This document shows, one piece after another, positions 19,451 to 28,635 of a stretch of DNA of 64,000 nucleotides. The notes beneath the pieces are model-generated. The model worked only from the letters and a program-made list of their open reading frames with translations. It was not told where the DNA came from and did not search any database. The number at the start of each line of letters is the position of its first letter. Within the stretch, counting starts at the first letter, position 1. Both the position numbers and the translations under genes were made by a program. The stretch comes from Lacipirellula parvula (lineage in GTDB: Bacteria; Planctomycetota; Planctomycetia; Pirellulales; Lacipirellulaceae): assembly GCF_009177095.1 (NCBI RefSeq), contig NZ_AP021861.1, forward strand, positions 6,858,259 through 6,922,258, in the 5' to 3' direction.

Positions 19451-19681
19451 AAAACCCGCAGTGCTCCCGATTTCTGCATAAGCGTACGCAAAGTGCGCAA
19501 TTTGCGACACGCCGTGACGAAATCTTGGCGATTCGGCCGTGCCGATCAAATTGTTAGGGATTGAAGAAAGTAATTGCACTCCTCTATCCAATCACTTAGG
19601 CTATGCCCGTCAGGCCACGGGCGATCGCCTGGGCTTGGATATTATCAGGGGCGTCATTTTTTTCTTCTGTGAGGTGCGCTA

Positions 19682-20317
19682 ATGATTCGATCACGCAATT
19701 TGGTCTTGGTTGCCGCGTTAGCGGCGACGCTCTTCTTCCAGGCTCCAGTTCGGGCGGCCAATGTCTGGCTGAGCTTGAACCTGCAATTCAATACGCCTGG
19801 CAACGTCAATTCGGGCGGCACATGGACGACGGTCGCCAAGGCTCAGCCGCAAGGAATTGCCGGCGTCAACATGAATCTGACGAACACGACCTTTGGGTCG
19901 TTTCTCGCGCCGCCGCAACTCGACGTTCAGTTGCAGTCAGGCAACACGACGCTGCGGAACGTCGTGGTGGGCGATAGCTTGACCCCGCCCTATCCGCTCG
20001 GCATTGGCGTCATTGGCAGCTCGTTCCCGTCGACGTACGTCGATCCGGTCGGCCTTGTGCCTTTCGGCGGCAATCCGAACTACGGTTCGTTCACCGGCGG
20101 CGTTGCGCTGGCGACGGGCACCTTCGCTGCGGGCGTCGTACCGAGTTGGACGGGCGTTTCAGACGCCAACCTGTTCACGGGGGCGTCGCCCGCGCCGGTT
20201 GTCGACGCGGATACGTTGCTGACGGTCCGCTGGGCTGTGCCCGAACCGGCGACTTTTGGACTCGGCGGCATGGCGCTCGTCGCGCTAGTCGCGGCCTCCC
20301 GTCGCAAGAGCAGCTAG
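19682..20317 (+). CDS. Small PEP-CTERM exported protein
   Basis: A 211-aa protein with a clean signal peptide (LVLVAALAATLFFQAPVRA), a glycine/asparagine-rich beta region of unknown fold, and a C-terminal PEP-CTERM sorting signal (AVPEPATFGLGGMALVALVA followed by SRRKSS). A ribosome-binding site GAGGTG lies seven bases before the ATG. It reads like a cohesin-like or autotransporter-associated sandwich, but I do not recognise a domain. A strong intrinsic terminator follows, so it is probably a single transcription unit. The 230 bp upstream hold its promoter. Confidence 0.83.
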   Translation: MIRSRNLVLVAALAATLFFQAPVRAANVWLSLNLQFNTPGNVNSGGTWTTVAKAQPQGIAGVNMNLTNTTFGSFLAPPQLDVQLQSGNTTLRNVVVGDSLTPPYPLGIGVIGSSFPSTYVDPVGLVPFGGNPNYGSFTGGVALATGTFAAGVVPSWTGVSDANLFTGASPAPVVDADTLLTVRWAVPEPATFGLGGMALVALVAASRRKSS

Positions 20318-20376
20318 TTGCCTCCTCGCGAGCGTAAATGCTCGCAGTTCGGCGATCAAGTTCGCAACTAACGCAG

Positions 20377-20410
20377 CAGCCCCGACCTAGCTAGGTCGGG
20401 GCTGTTTTTG
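20377..20410 (+). terminator. Intrinsic terminator
   Basis: A 14-bp perfect stem CAGCCCCGACCTAG / CTAGGTCGGGGCTG (20377-20404) followed directly by TTTTTG, about 60 bases after the PEP-CTERM gene. The uridine tract marks it as a rho-independent terminator for that gene. Confidence 0.9.
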
Positions 20411-20475
20411 TTGACGCATTGAGAAGGGGCGACAGCGTGCGTTGCAGCGGTCGAGAGCGGCTTAGGCGCGTTCGC

Positions 20476-21633
20476 CTACACCCGCTCGAAGATCGTCGCG
20501 ATCCCCTGCCCGATGCCGATGCACATCGTCGCCAGACCAAACTGGGCGTCGCGGGCGATCATCGCGTTGATCAGCGTCGTGGCGATGCGGGCGCCGCTCG
20601 CGCCGAGCGGGTGGCCGATGGCGATCGCGCCGCCGCGGATGTTGACTTTGGCGGGGTCGAGTTCCAGCATCTGAATGCAAGCGAGCGCCTGCGCGGCGAA
20701 CGCTTCATTCAGCTCGATCAGGCCGATGTCGGCTAGCGACAGACCGGCACGCTTCAGCGCGAGCTGCGTCGCCGGCACGGGGCCGGTGCCCATGACGCTC
20801 GGATCGACGCCGGCGACCGCGGTGGAGCGGATTTTCACGAGCGGCTTCAAGCCGAGCTCTTTCGCGCGGACGTCGCTCATCATCAGCAGCGCCGCGGCGC
20901 CGTCGTTCAGCGGCGAGCTGTTGCCGGCCGTCACCGTGCCGATCTTCGGCATGAACGCCGGCGGCAGCGCGGCGAGCGCTTCTAGCGTCGTGTCGCGGCG
21001 GATGCACTGGTCTTCGCGGACCAGCACGCGGGCGCCCAGTTCGTCGCGGCCCCAGATCGGGATGATTTCGTTCGCGAATTCCCCGGCGTCGGTTGCAGCG
21101 GCTGCCTTGCGATGGCTGGCGAGGGCGAACTCGTCTTGCGCTTCGCGGTCGATTCCCTGCGTTTGTGCCAGAAACTCGGCGGTGAACCCCATGTGGAGCG
21201 CGCCCTTGCTCGTGGCGTGAAACAGCTTCGGATTAAAATCGACTCCCGCATCCATCGGGATGTGCTGCATATGCTCGAGCCCGCCGACGATCTGCACGTC
21301 CTCGGCGCCGGCCGTCACCGAGTGGGCCGCCTGGTTGATCGCCTGCAAGCTGCTGCCGCACAGGCGATTGACAGTCGCGCCGCCGACGCTGCTCGGCAAG
21401 CCGGCCAGCAGCGCCACGATTCGACCGACGTTGAACCCCTGCTCTTTCTGTTGCTGCGTGTTGCCGAGCACGACGTCCTCGATCGCCGCCGGATCGATGC
21501 CGGTTCGCTCGACGAGCGCCTTCACGACCGCCGCGGCGAGATCGTCGGAGCGCACGTCGCGAAAGACGCCCCGCTCGGCATGAGCCCGTCCGATGGGCGT
21601 CCGGCAGCAGTCAACGATCACTGGAGTTTTCAT
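20476..21633 (-). CDS. fadA: Acetyl-CoA acyltransferase (3-ketoacyl-CoA thiolase)
   Basis: Cleaves 3-ketoacyl-CoA in the last step of fatty-acid beta-oxidation. The nucleophilic cysteine lies in [12 protein letters not shown] (Cys 92); the catalytic histidine in [12 protein letters not shown] and the second cysteine in MCIGIGQG lie near the C-terminus. At 385 aa it is of normal length, soluble and cytoplasmic. The FadB/FadJ-like partner lies directly upstream on the same strand, 148 bp away, so together they make a thiolase/hydratase-dehydrogenase pair. The gap contains a repeat element, so transcription may not be continuous. The choice between FadA and FadI is not settled by sequence alone. 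Confidence 0.92.
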   Translation of the reverse strand: MKTPVIVDCCRTPIGRAHAERGVFRDVRSDDLAAAVVKALVERTGIDPAAIEDVVLGNTQQQKEQGFNVGRIVALLAGLPSSVGGATVNRLCGSSLQAINQAAHSVTAGAEDVQIVGGLEHMQHIPMDAGVDFNPKLFHATSKGALHMGFTAEFLAQTQGIDREAQDEFALASHRKAAAATDAGEFANEIIPIWGRDELGARVLVREDQCIRRDTTLEALAALPPAFMPKIGTVTAGNSSPLNDGAAALLMMSDVRAKELGLKPLVKIRSTAVAGVDPSVMGTGPVPATQLALKRAGLSLADIGLIELNEAFAAQALACIQMLELDPAKVNIRGGAIAIGHPLGASGARIATTLINAMIARDAQFGLATMCIGIGQGIATIFERV

Positions 21634-21672
21634 GGGTCAGAACTTCTCGTTTATGGCTTGGTTTGGAGCCGC

Positions 21673-21779
21673 CGATGAACGCCGATAGACGCAAATGAAT
21701 TTCTATCTGCGTTCATCCGCGTCCATCTGCGGTTCCTGCTTTGTCTTCCGTCGTGTTCGCCGTGCCGTCGTGGTTCAAT
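21673..21779. repeat. Compound intergenic repeat between beta-oxidation genes
   Basis: CCGATGAACGCCGATAGACG followed by an inverted partner (TCTGCGTTCATCCGCG) and a tail GTCGTGTTCGCCGTGCCGTC resembling the arm at 24072-24089. It resembles the loop of the 9097-9285 element. The unit interrupts the fadA-fadB-like pair. Confidence 0.6.
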
Positions 21780-21781
21780 TC

Positions 21782-23926
21782 TCAAGCGTCGTAAAACTTC
21801 TTCCCAGCTTTCGCCGTGCGGATCAGCAGTTCCGTCGGCAAGTAGCGGTCGCCCAGCGTTTCGTACGGTTCAAGTTTCTTGACAATCGCCTCGGCGCCGA
21901 TCGTGTCGGCCCAGAAGAACAGCCCGCCATGGAACGGCGGGAAGCCGATGCCGTAGATCAACGCGAGGTCGACGTCACGAACATTCGCGGCAATGCCGTC
22001 TTCGACCACCCGCGTCGCTTCGAGGAACATCGGCAAGATGAGCCGGTCGATTAGTTCGCCCGTCGAGAACTTGCGCTCGTCCTTGCGATGCGGCGCGATG
22101 ATCGCTTCCGCTTGCGGGCTGTCGGAGCCGTGGTCGTTCCGCTTGCCGGAGTAGTTGAAGAAGCCGCCGGGGCCCTTCTTGCCGACGCGGCCGGCGTCGA
22201 CCATCGCGGGCAAGATTTCGGATCGCACGACGCGATGCGGGAACGCGCTCGCCATCACGCCGCCGGCGTGGAGCGCCACGTCGAGCCCTACGGTGTCGTA
22301 CAGCGCGAGCGGCCCCATCGGCATGCCGAACGCGGTCGCGGCCCGTTCGATCGCCTTGATCGGGGCCCCCTCTTGAAGCAGCAGCAGCGCCTCGTTCATG
22401 TACGGCAGCAGCACGCGATTCACTAGGAACCCCGGGCCGTCGTTCACCACGATCGGCGATTTGCCGATACGGCGGGAGTAGGCGACGGCCGTGGCGATCG
22501 TATCGTCGCTCGTCCCGCGGCCGCGAATCACCTCGACCAGCGGCATCATCCGCACCGGGTTGAAGAAGTGCAGGCCGCAGAACTGCTCCGGCCGCACCAG
22601 CGGCCCGGCGAGGTCGCTGATCGGGATCGTCGACGTGTTGGTGGCGAGGATCGAGTGGGCCTTGATGATCGGTTCGAGCCGCTCGTACAGTTCCTGCTTG
22701 GCGCCTTCGCTCTCGTAGATCGCTTCGATGATCAGGTCGACGTCGGCGAGCTCGCTGTCGTGCATCGTGCCGTTGACGAGCGGCGAGAGCTCGATCGCCT
22801 TCGCGGCGTCGGGGCCTTTTAGTTGCTTGTTGTAGCTTGCTTCCGCGAGCACCCCCTTCACGCCGCGGGACACCGCTTCGTGCGTCGTGTCGCCGAGCGC
22901 GACCGGAATGCCTCGCTTGACGTTCGCCGCGGCGATCCCCTGCCCCATCGTGCCGGCGCCGATGACGCTCACCGACTTCACCTCGCGCGGCGAGCCCTTC
23001 GCAGGCATCGCCTTCTTGTTCTGGTCGCGAAGAAAGAAGACGTTGAGCAGCGCCCGATTGACGGTCGACCCGAACAGCGGTGCAAAGCCCTCGGCTTCCA
23101 ATTCACAGGCGGCTTCGACGTCTACGCCGGCCGAGCCGATGAGCGTTTCGAGGGCGGCGATTGGCGCCGGGTACTGACCCTTCGTTTGGCCCTGGATGTA
23201 GGCGTTGGCCGTCGCGGCGAGGAAGCCGAGTTCGGTGTCGCTGATCGCGATCGGGGCGTACGAGCGGCAACGGTCTTCGAGGTATTCTTTGGTTTGCTGT
23301 TCGTTGCGAACGAGGCGAATCGCCGCGGCGAGGAGCGCGTCGCCCCCTTCGGTGGTGACGTCGTCAATGAGGCCCATCGCCTGGGCCGTCGCGGCGTCGA
23401 TCGACTCGCCGCCGGTGATCAGCTCCACCGCGTTGCTCAGGCCCACGATCCGCGGCGTGCGGGCCGTGCCGCCCCAGCCGGGGAAGATGCCGAGCTTCAC
23501 TTCGGGGAAGCCGAAGCTCGTTTCGCTATTCGCAACCATGATCCGGCGATCGCACCAGACGGAAAGTTCCGCCCCGCCGCCGACGCAGATCCCTTCGATG
23601 GCCGCCACGGTGACGAACGGCGCCTTCGCCAGTCGACCGAACAGCTGCTGGCCGCGGCGAGAGATTTCGACGATATGTTCGGCGGGGGCATCGATGTCGG
23701 CGGCGAACTCGCGGAGATCGGCCCCGGCGATGAAGTTGCCCGGCTTCGTCGAGCGGAAGATCAGGCCCGCCAAGTCGGTCCGTTTTTCAAGCGTCGAGAG
23801 GATGCCGTCGAGCTCGGCGAGCGCCGGCCGCGAGAGGATGTTGGCGCCCTTTTGCGGATCGTTGATCGTGATGACCGCGATGTCGCTGGCGGGCGACTCC
23901 AGATGAAAGAGCAAGCCGTCAGCCAT
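21782..23926 (-). CDS. fadJ: Bifunctional enoyl-CoA hydratase / 3-hydroxyacyl-CoA dehydrogenase
   Basis: Carries out the second and third steps of fatty-acid beta-oxidation. Residues about 1-190 are a crotonase-fold hydratase: the oxyanion-hole strand FIAGADLREFA and the active-site glutamates in the AIEGICVGGGAELSVWCDRR and GFPEVKLGIFPGWGG blocks. Residues about 315-500 are the NAD-binding domain (SVIGAGTMGQGIAAANVKRG), followed by the dehydrogenase C-terminal domains with the catalytic LHFFNPVRMMPLVEVIRG block. At 714 aa it matches the FadB/FadJ alpha subunit. The thiolase downstream completes the complex. Whether it is the aerobic (FadB) or anaerobic (FadJ) type is not clear. Confidence 0.93.
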   Translation of the reverse strand: MADGLLFHLESPASDIAVITINDPQKGANILSRPALAELDGILSTLEKRTDLAGLIFRSTKPGNFIAGADLREFAADIDAPAEHIVEISRRGQQLFGRLAKAPFVTVAAIEGICVGGGAELSVWCDRRIMVANSETSFGFPEVKLGIFPGWGGTARTPRIVGLSNAVELITGGESIDAATAQAMGLIDDVTTEGGDALLAAAIRLVRNEQQTKEYLEDRCRSYAPIAISDTELGFLAATANAYIQGQTKGQYPAPIAALETLIGSAGVDVEAACELEAEGFAPLFGSTVNRALLNVFFLRDQNKKAMPAKGSPREVKSVSVIGAGTMGQGIAAANVKRGIPVALGDTTHEAVSRGVKGVLAEASYNKQLKGPDAAKAIELSPLVNGTMHDSELADVDLIIEAIYESEGAKQELYERLEPIIKAHSILATNTSTIPISDLAGPLVRPEQFCGLHFFNPVRMMPLVEVIRGRGTSDDTIATAVAYSRRIGKSPIVVNDGPGFLVNRVLLPYMNEALLLLQEGAPIKAIERAATAFGMPMGPLALYDTVGLDVALHAGGVMASAFPHRVVRSEILPAMVDAGRVGKKGPGGFFNYSGKRNDHGSDSPQAEAIIAPHRKDERKFSTGELIDRLILPMFLEATRVVEDGIAANVRDVDLALIYGIGFPPFHGGLFFWADTIGAEAIVKKLEPYETLGDRYLPTELLIRTAKAGKKFYDA

Positions 23927-23996
23927 GATCGCCGCCTTGATTCGATGTGCAAACTGTCAGGTTGAAAAGTCGTCATTGAGCAGGAGAAAAGGTTTT

Positions 23997-24089
23997 CACC
24001 ACAACGGCACGACGGACACAACGTGAGGAAGAGAAGAGAAAATGAACTTATTCCCCGTCTTTCGTCGTGATCGTCGTGCCGTTGTGGTG
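23997..24089. repeat. 18-bp perfect inverted repeat, CACCACAACGGCACGACG type
   Basis: CACCACAACGGCACGACG (23997-24014) pairs perfectly with CGTCGTGCCGTTGTGGTG (24072-24089). The left arm continues with GACACAACG, making degenerate 9-mers like those in the ACCACGAA repeats. It lies between the divergent fadJ-like and DUF4430 genes. Confidence 0.8.
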
Positions 24090-24159
24090 CTCTCCCCTGC
24101 CCCGCCGCGTTCGAGGCGTCAATTCACCCCGCCGCGAGCCGCTGGTATGTTGGCATTCT

Positions 24160-24681
24160 ATGGAAACCCCCGCCCCGAGCCCAGTCAGCCAACTTCCGTC
24201 CACTTCGCCTACCGGCCGCCCTTGGGCGCTGCCGCTCGTCCTGGCCGTCGCCTTCGCGACGACTGGCTGGCTGTTGGTGAGTTTTCGCAACAGCTCGCAC
24301 GAAGGTCCGCCGAGCGCGACTCCTGCCGCCGGCGCCGAGAACCTCACCGCCGCTCCCGAGCCGGGCGTCGAGACCGCCTCGCTCGAAATCCGCTACGGCA
24401 ACGGCGCCCGCCGCGAGATCGCCGCCCTCCCCTGGCACGAGGGCATGACCGTCGGCGACCTGATGCGGCTAGCCCAGAAGTTCCGCCCCGGGATCGAATT
24501 CACCCACACCGGCAAGGAGGAAATGAGTTTCCTGACCTCGCTGGATGGGGTGGCGAACGAGGGCGCCGACGGCCGATTCTGGGTTTATGACGTCGGCGGA
24601 CGGAAGGCCCAGGTGAGCTACGAAGTCCAGCCGCTGGCGGCGGGCGAGCGCGTCTTGTGGGTTTTCAAGCGTCCGGAGTGA
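24160..24681 (+). CDS. Membrane-anchored DUF4430 protein
   Basis: A 173-aa protein with one N-terminal membrane segment (PWALPLVLAVAFATTGWLLV, about 21-40) and a soluble outer part. Residues about 85-170 match the DUF4430 (transcobalamin C-terminal-like) domain: a strand with GMTVGDLMRLAQK, then a conserved FWVYDVGG with the tryptophan and tyrosine of the family, and a final basic strand ERVLWVFKR. In some bacteria this domain acts in cobalamin or ligand binding, but in planctomycetes its role is unknown. I start at ATG 24160; the frame extends upstream into the repeat element, where the translated sequence looks repeat-derived. Confidence 0.75.
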   Translation: METPAPSPVSQLPSTSPTGRPWALPLVLAVAFATTGWLLVSFRNSSHEGPPSATPAAGAENLTAAPEPGVETASLEIRYGNGARREIAALPWHEGMTVGDLMRLAQKFRPGIEFTHTGKEEMSFLTSLDGVANEGADGRFWVYDVGGRKAQVSYEVQPLAAGERVLWVFKRPE

Positions 24682-24703
24682 TGCGCGATGTACGCGCGGT
24701 ACG

Positions 24704-24949
24704 TCATGCTAAGCAGAGGCGAGCCTGCAGTACCGCCTTTGTCGCTGCGGCGTCGAACGGAGCCGATTCGCCCCTGGCACTCTGAGCTTCGGCAACCTGC
24801 AGCTTGCTCTGGAGATCTGCCAGTTCTTGCTGATACTGGCGAAAATCGTCGACCGCACTCTCAACCGAAACGGCAGCGTCTCCCATCGCGAGCCGCTTGC
24901 CCAGAAAGTCGTGAAACTGCTGAAGTTCGGTCGAGCCGTCGGCGATCAT
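24704..24949 (-). CDS. Antitoxin-like small protein, no visible toxin partner
   Basis: An 81-aa acidic protein with helical pattern (LQQFHDFLGKRLAMG, then VDDFRQYQQELADLQSKLQV, ending with short Ala/Leu repeats). A strong GGAGG ribosome-binding site lies eight to nine bases upstream of ATG 24949. The layout FRxYQxELxxLxxxLxxAxxxSARGE resembles small planctomycete proteins I associate with toxin-antitoxin pairs, where a PIN- or RelE-type toxin follows. Here the next 20 bases reach the end of the DUF4430 gene on the other strand, so no toxin is encoded. The link to antitoxins is from memory and not proven. Confidence 0.6.
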   Translation of the reverse strand: MIADGSTELQQFHDFLGKRLAMGDAAVSVESAVDDFRQYQQELADLQSKLQVAEAQSARGESAPFDAAATKAVLQARLCLA

Positions 24950-25121
24950 AGGGATATCCTCCAGGCCAATTTTAGCCCCAGCCGCGGCCAATTCCAAATC
25001 AGCGGGCCGTACGGGCTCCGGCTTGTGGCAGTTTGCGAAACCGGGGTAGAATCGCCTGCCTGCGGCGGCCCTTTTTTGACGCTGCCCAATTTTGCCGCCT
25101 CCCAACGTAGTTGAATCTGCC

Positions 25122-25676
25122 ATGAACCGAGAAACGCGTCGCGACTTGTTGATCTTCGCCCTGCTGCTGGCCTTTGGCGTCGTCGGACGTTGGGCCGAGC
25201 CGGCGTGGAACTTCACGCCGCTGGCGGCCGTGACGGCGCTCGGGGCGTTCTACTTCCGCAGCTGGTTGCCGGCGATCTTGTTGCCGTCGACGCTGTTGGT
25301 CGTCTCCGACCTCATGCTACCGTCGCACGACGCGTGGCAAGTGCAGCTGTCGGTGCACCTGATGGCGATCGTGCCGCTGATGCTCGGCCGCGCTGCCCGC
25401 AATCAAGAAGGCTGGCGCCGCGCCGCGTTCTGGGGCATGTGCGGTTTCGTTCCGGCGACGATGTTCTACCTCGTCACCAACTTCGCCGTGTGGGCTTCGA
25501 AGAGCCTTTACGCTCCGACGGTTGCCGGGTTGATGGAAAGCTATGCGAAAGCGTTGCCTTTCTATCGCACGATGCTGGCGGGCGATGTTTGCTACATCGC
25601 GTTGATGACGGCCTGCTTGGCGGCGGCTCACCTGCTGCAGCCGCAAGGGCTTGAGCAGCCGATCGAGCGGAAGTAA
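25122..25676 (+). CDS. DUF6580-family integral membrane protein, putative transporter
   Basis: A 184-aa protein with about five predicted membrane segments (including DLLIFALLLAFGVV, FTPLAAVTALGAFYF, WLPAILLPSTLLVVSDLML and a C-terminal VCYIALMTACLAAAHLL). The block NFTPLAAVTALGAFYFRSWL is characteristic of the DUF6580 family, a set of small membrane proteins related in layout to vitamin/ECF-type substrate-binding subunits; the transported compound is not known. Start 25122 (MNRETRRDLL) fits the topology: a short basic N-terminus then a membrane helix. It converges with the next gene, with a paired CCCCGGG element between. Confidence 0.78.
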   Translation: MNRETRRDLLIFALLLAFGVVGRWAEPAWNFTPLAAVTALGAFYFRSWLPAILLPSTLLVVSDLMLPSHDAWQVQLSVHLMAIVPLMLGRAARNQEGWRRAAFWGMCGFVPATMFYLVTNFAVWASKSLYAPTVAGLMESYAKALPFYRTMLAGDVCYIALMTACLAAAHLLQPQGLEQPIERK

Positions 25677-25688
25677 GCCGCATCGCGT

Positions 25689-25782
25689 CTAGCCCCGGGC
25701 TCCGCCCGGGGGTCGCGCACCACGCCGATGGATGGTGCGCCGTCCCTACTTCATGCCCACCCCCGGGCAGAGCCCGGGGCTA
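25689..25782. repeat. CCCCGGG paired-hairpin element, copy 1
   Basis: TAGCCCCGGGCTCCGCCCGG and a mirror-image CCCCCGGGCAGAGCCCGGGG flank about 50 bases that include a GCGCACC/GGTGCGC pair. Copies 2 and 3 are at 32592-32679 and 52617-52707. Copy 3 has a homologous core in the opposite orientation (AAGTAGGG..., GGTGCGCGACC). Confidence 0.9.
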
Positions 25783-25828
25783 TAGTGGTTGCAGCACAGA
25801 CTGCGCGAGTGACGCGTCGGATTGCCAA

Positions 25829-27331
25829 CTAACCAGCCGACTCGGGAACTTCGGCCGCCGGCGCTTCGGCGGCGGGTTTATCGGCGGCAGGTTCCACCGC
25901 GTCCGCGCCAGCCGGCGCGGCTTCAGCGTCGCCGGCAGGATCGGCCGCTTCGTCTGCGGGCTCATCGGCGGCGGCCTCGGCGCCGAACTCGTCTTCCATC
26001 GCCGCGTCGTCGCCGGCGGCAGCAGCCGGGGCCCACGTGGTCACCATCTTGTTGACGCTGACCGCCAGCTTGCGGACCTCCGGAGCAATCTGCACTTCGC
26101 TCACGTTGTCGGGGGCCGAACCCTCGGCAACGCCGCGCAGCGAGGCGGCAAGTTCGGTGAGCTTCGCCTTCGATTCATCCGTGCCGCCAGCAGCCACGGC
26201 CGAGGCGCCGTCGGCGACGGCGAGCAGGCGGTCGATCATGCGGCGGCGCTCGTACTTGGGGCCGAGATCTTCAGGCATCATCCCGAAGTTGCCCATGCCC
26301 ATTTCACCGCCGCCACGGCCAAACCCCATGCCGCCTCCGCCCGTACCAAAACCGCCGCCCCCGTTCTTGTAGAACTCGTCTTCGAACTTCTTGGCGTCGT
26401 CGGCTTCGAGCGAGAGGACTTGCTTCGACAGCTCACCCAGGGCATTGGTCATCGCTTCGACGTCGAGTCCCTGAGCCGCCGTATACATCTCAGGCTTCAA
26501 TAGCTGAGCGATGCCGCAACGGTCGTCGAGGTGGATCGATTTGTCGGCGAGGAGTGCCACGAAGGTCTCTTGAACCGGCGGCGTCATGCTCTTCGCGACT
26601 TGGGCTGCGAGCAGCTTGGCCGCCTGCTTGCGGACCCAGCCGTACGCTTCCGGCGGCGCATCTTCCGGGGCTTCCTTCAGCAGTGCGATGGCCGTCGCCG
26701 CTTTGGTAACGCGTGCGGCCAATGCCGGATCCATGCCGTCGACGCGGCGTTGCAGGCCGATCATCGCGGCGAGCTTGAGGGCCGTCGGCACTTCGACGGT
26801 CGCGTTGCCGGTTTTGAATTCCGTGTTCTCTAAGATGGCGAGCAGCGGCTCGGTGGCTGCCGGCAGCGGCTTGCCGGCCGCATCGTTGAGTTGGCCGATG
26901 ATCAGCACGGCGTTGTAGCGGCTCGCGGGATGGTAGTACCCCTTCGCGATCGCATCCATCGCTTTGAGCGTATTCGACGTGAGGTAGTCGCGGGCGCCCT
27001 GCGACTTGGCCGTGTTGATATAGCGGGTGAAGAGTTGGTCGCGCGTGATGGCGATCTGGCCGAGCGCTTCGGGCGGATCGTAGACCGTCATCGACGGGAA
27101 GATGTACTTCATGAAGAACTCATTGAGCGTCTTCGTATCATCTGCGCTGGGATCGGTCGTGTTGCGGAGGATCGTCGCCACTTTGCCAGAAATCGCCTTC
27201 GCCTGCGCGAGCGGGATCGGCTTGAGAGCGCGGTACGATTGCGCCGAAGCAGTGAGCGCCGTCGCGCAGCCCACGGCAAGCGTGGCCAGGGTGACGATAG
27301 ATTGCCAGCGCGAACGACCTGTGCGGGTCAT
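25829..27331 (-). CDS. Exported alpha-helical hypothetical protein with acidic Ala/Pro tail
   Basis: A 500-aa protein starting at ATG 27331, with a GAGGAG ribosome-binding site ten bases upstream. A hydrophobic start (RWQSIVTLATLAVGCATALT ending in ASA) is a signal peptide. The body is helical, with repeated Ala/Leu helices resembling HEAT or TPR-like repeats (about 55-370, for example VRKQAAKLLAAQVAKSM and DRCGIAQLLKPEMY). A glycine-rich low-complexity region (about 330-360) and a Glu/Ala/Pro tail after about 425 follow. I recognise no catalytic motif. Probably a structural or scaffold protein outside the cytoplasmic membrane. Confidence 0.7.
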   Translation of the reverse strand: MTRTGRSRWQSIVTLATLAVGCATALTASAQSYRALKPIPLAQAKAISGKVATILRNTTDPSADDTKTLNEFFMKYIFPSMTVYDPPEALGQIAITRDQLFTRYINTAKSQGARDYLTSNTLKAMDAIAKGYYHPASRYNAVLIIGQLNDAAGKPLPAATEPLLAILENTEFKTGNATVEVPTALKLAAMIGLQRRVDGMDPALAARVTKAATAIALLKEAPEDAPPEAYGWVRKQAAKLLAAQVAKSMTPPVQETFVALLADKSIHLDDRCGIAQLLKPEMYTAAQGLDVEAMTNALGELSKQVLSLEADDAKKFEDEFYKNGGGGFGTGGGGMGFGRGGGEMGMGNFGMMPEDLGPKYERRRMIDRLLAVADGASAVAAGGTDESKAKLTELAASLRGVAEGSAPDNVSEVQIAPEVRKLAVSVNKMVTTWAPAAAAGDDAAMEDEFGAEAAADEPADEAADPAGDAEAAPAGADAVEPAADKPAAEAPAAEVPESAG

Positions 27332-27535
27332 GACCTCGATCTCCTCTTGAGTTCCGGCTCCGCGTCTCCATCGCCCAGGAGGGCGGATGAGCATTGGCAA
27401 ATGGCGCGAATCGGTCCACGATCCACCCTACTCACGGGGCTTCGCGAATGTCAAGCTAAGGGCTGTTTTCTCGGGGGTTTTCGCCAACTTGGAGACCGGA
27501 AACTCGGGCCTTTTGCGACTGGTGGCCTGCGTAGG

Positions 27536-27655
27536 TTTTTTGACAGGATTACAGGATTTCACGGATCGACTGGATGGAGTGCCGAGGGGGTAACCTGATC
27601 GACCTGCTTGTATCCTGTCGATCCGTCTGATTCTGTATTCCTGTCCAGTCTTCAG
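27536..27655. repeat. GACAGGATT-type hairpin repeat, second copy
   Basis: Near-tandem units (GACAGGATT ACAGGATTTC, then ACGGATCGACTGGAT) on the left answer inverted units (ATCCTGTCGATCCGTC, then TTCCTGTCCAGTC) on the right. It belongs to the same class as 3319-3473, but is less perfect. It occupies the 351-bp gap (27332-27682) between divergent genes; no gene is seen in the rest of that gap. Confidence 0.65.
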
Positions 27656-27682
27656 TCGGTCAGCCATTCCGCGAGAGTCGCC

Positions 27683-28612
<930 letters not shown>

Positions 28613-28635
28613 CGACAGCTTCGCCCGTAGGCCTC

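Noticed and set aside
22823..23965. A 380-codon frame antisense to the FadJ-like gene
   Set aside because: Shadow frame without recognisable domains.
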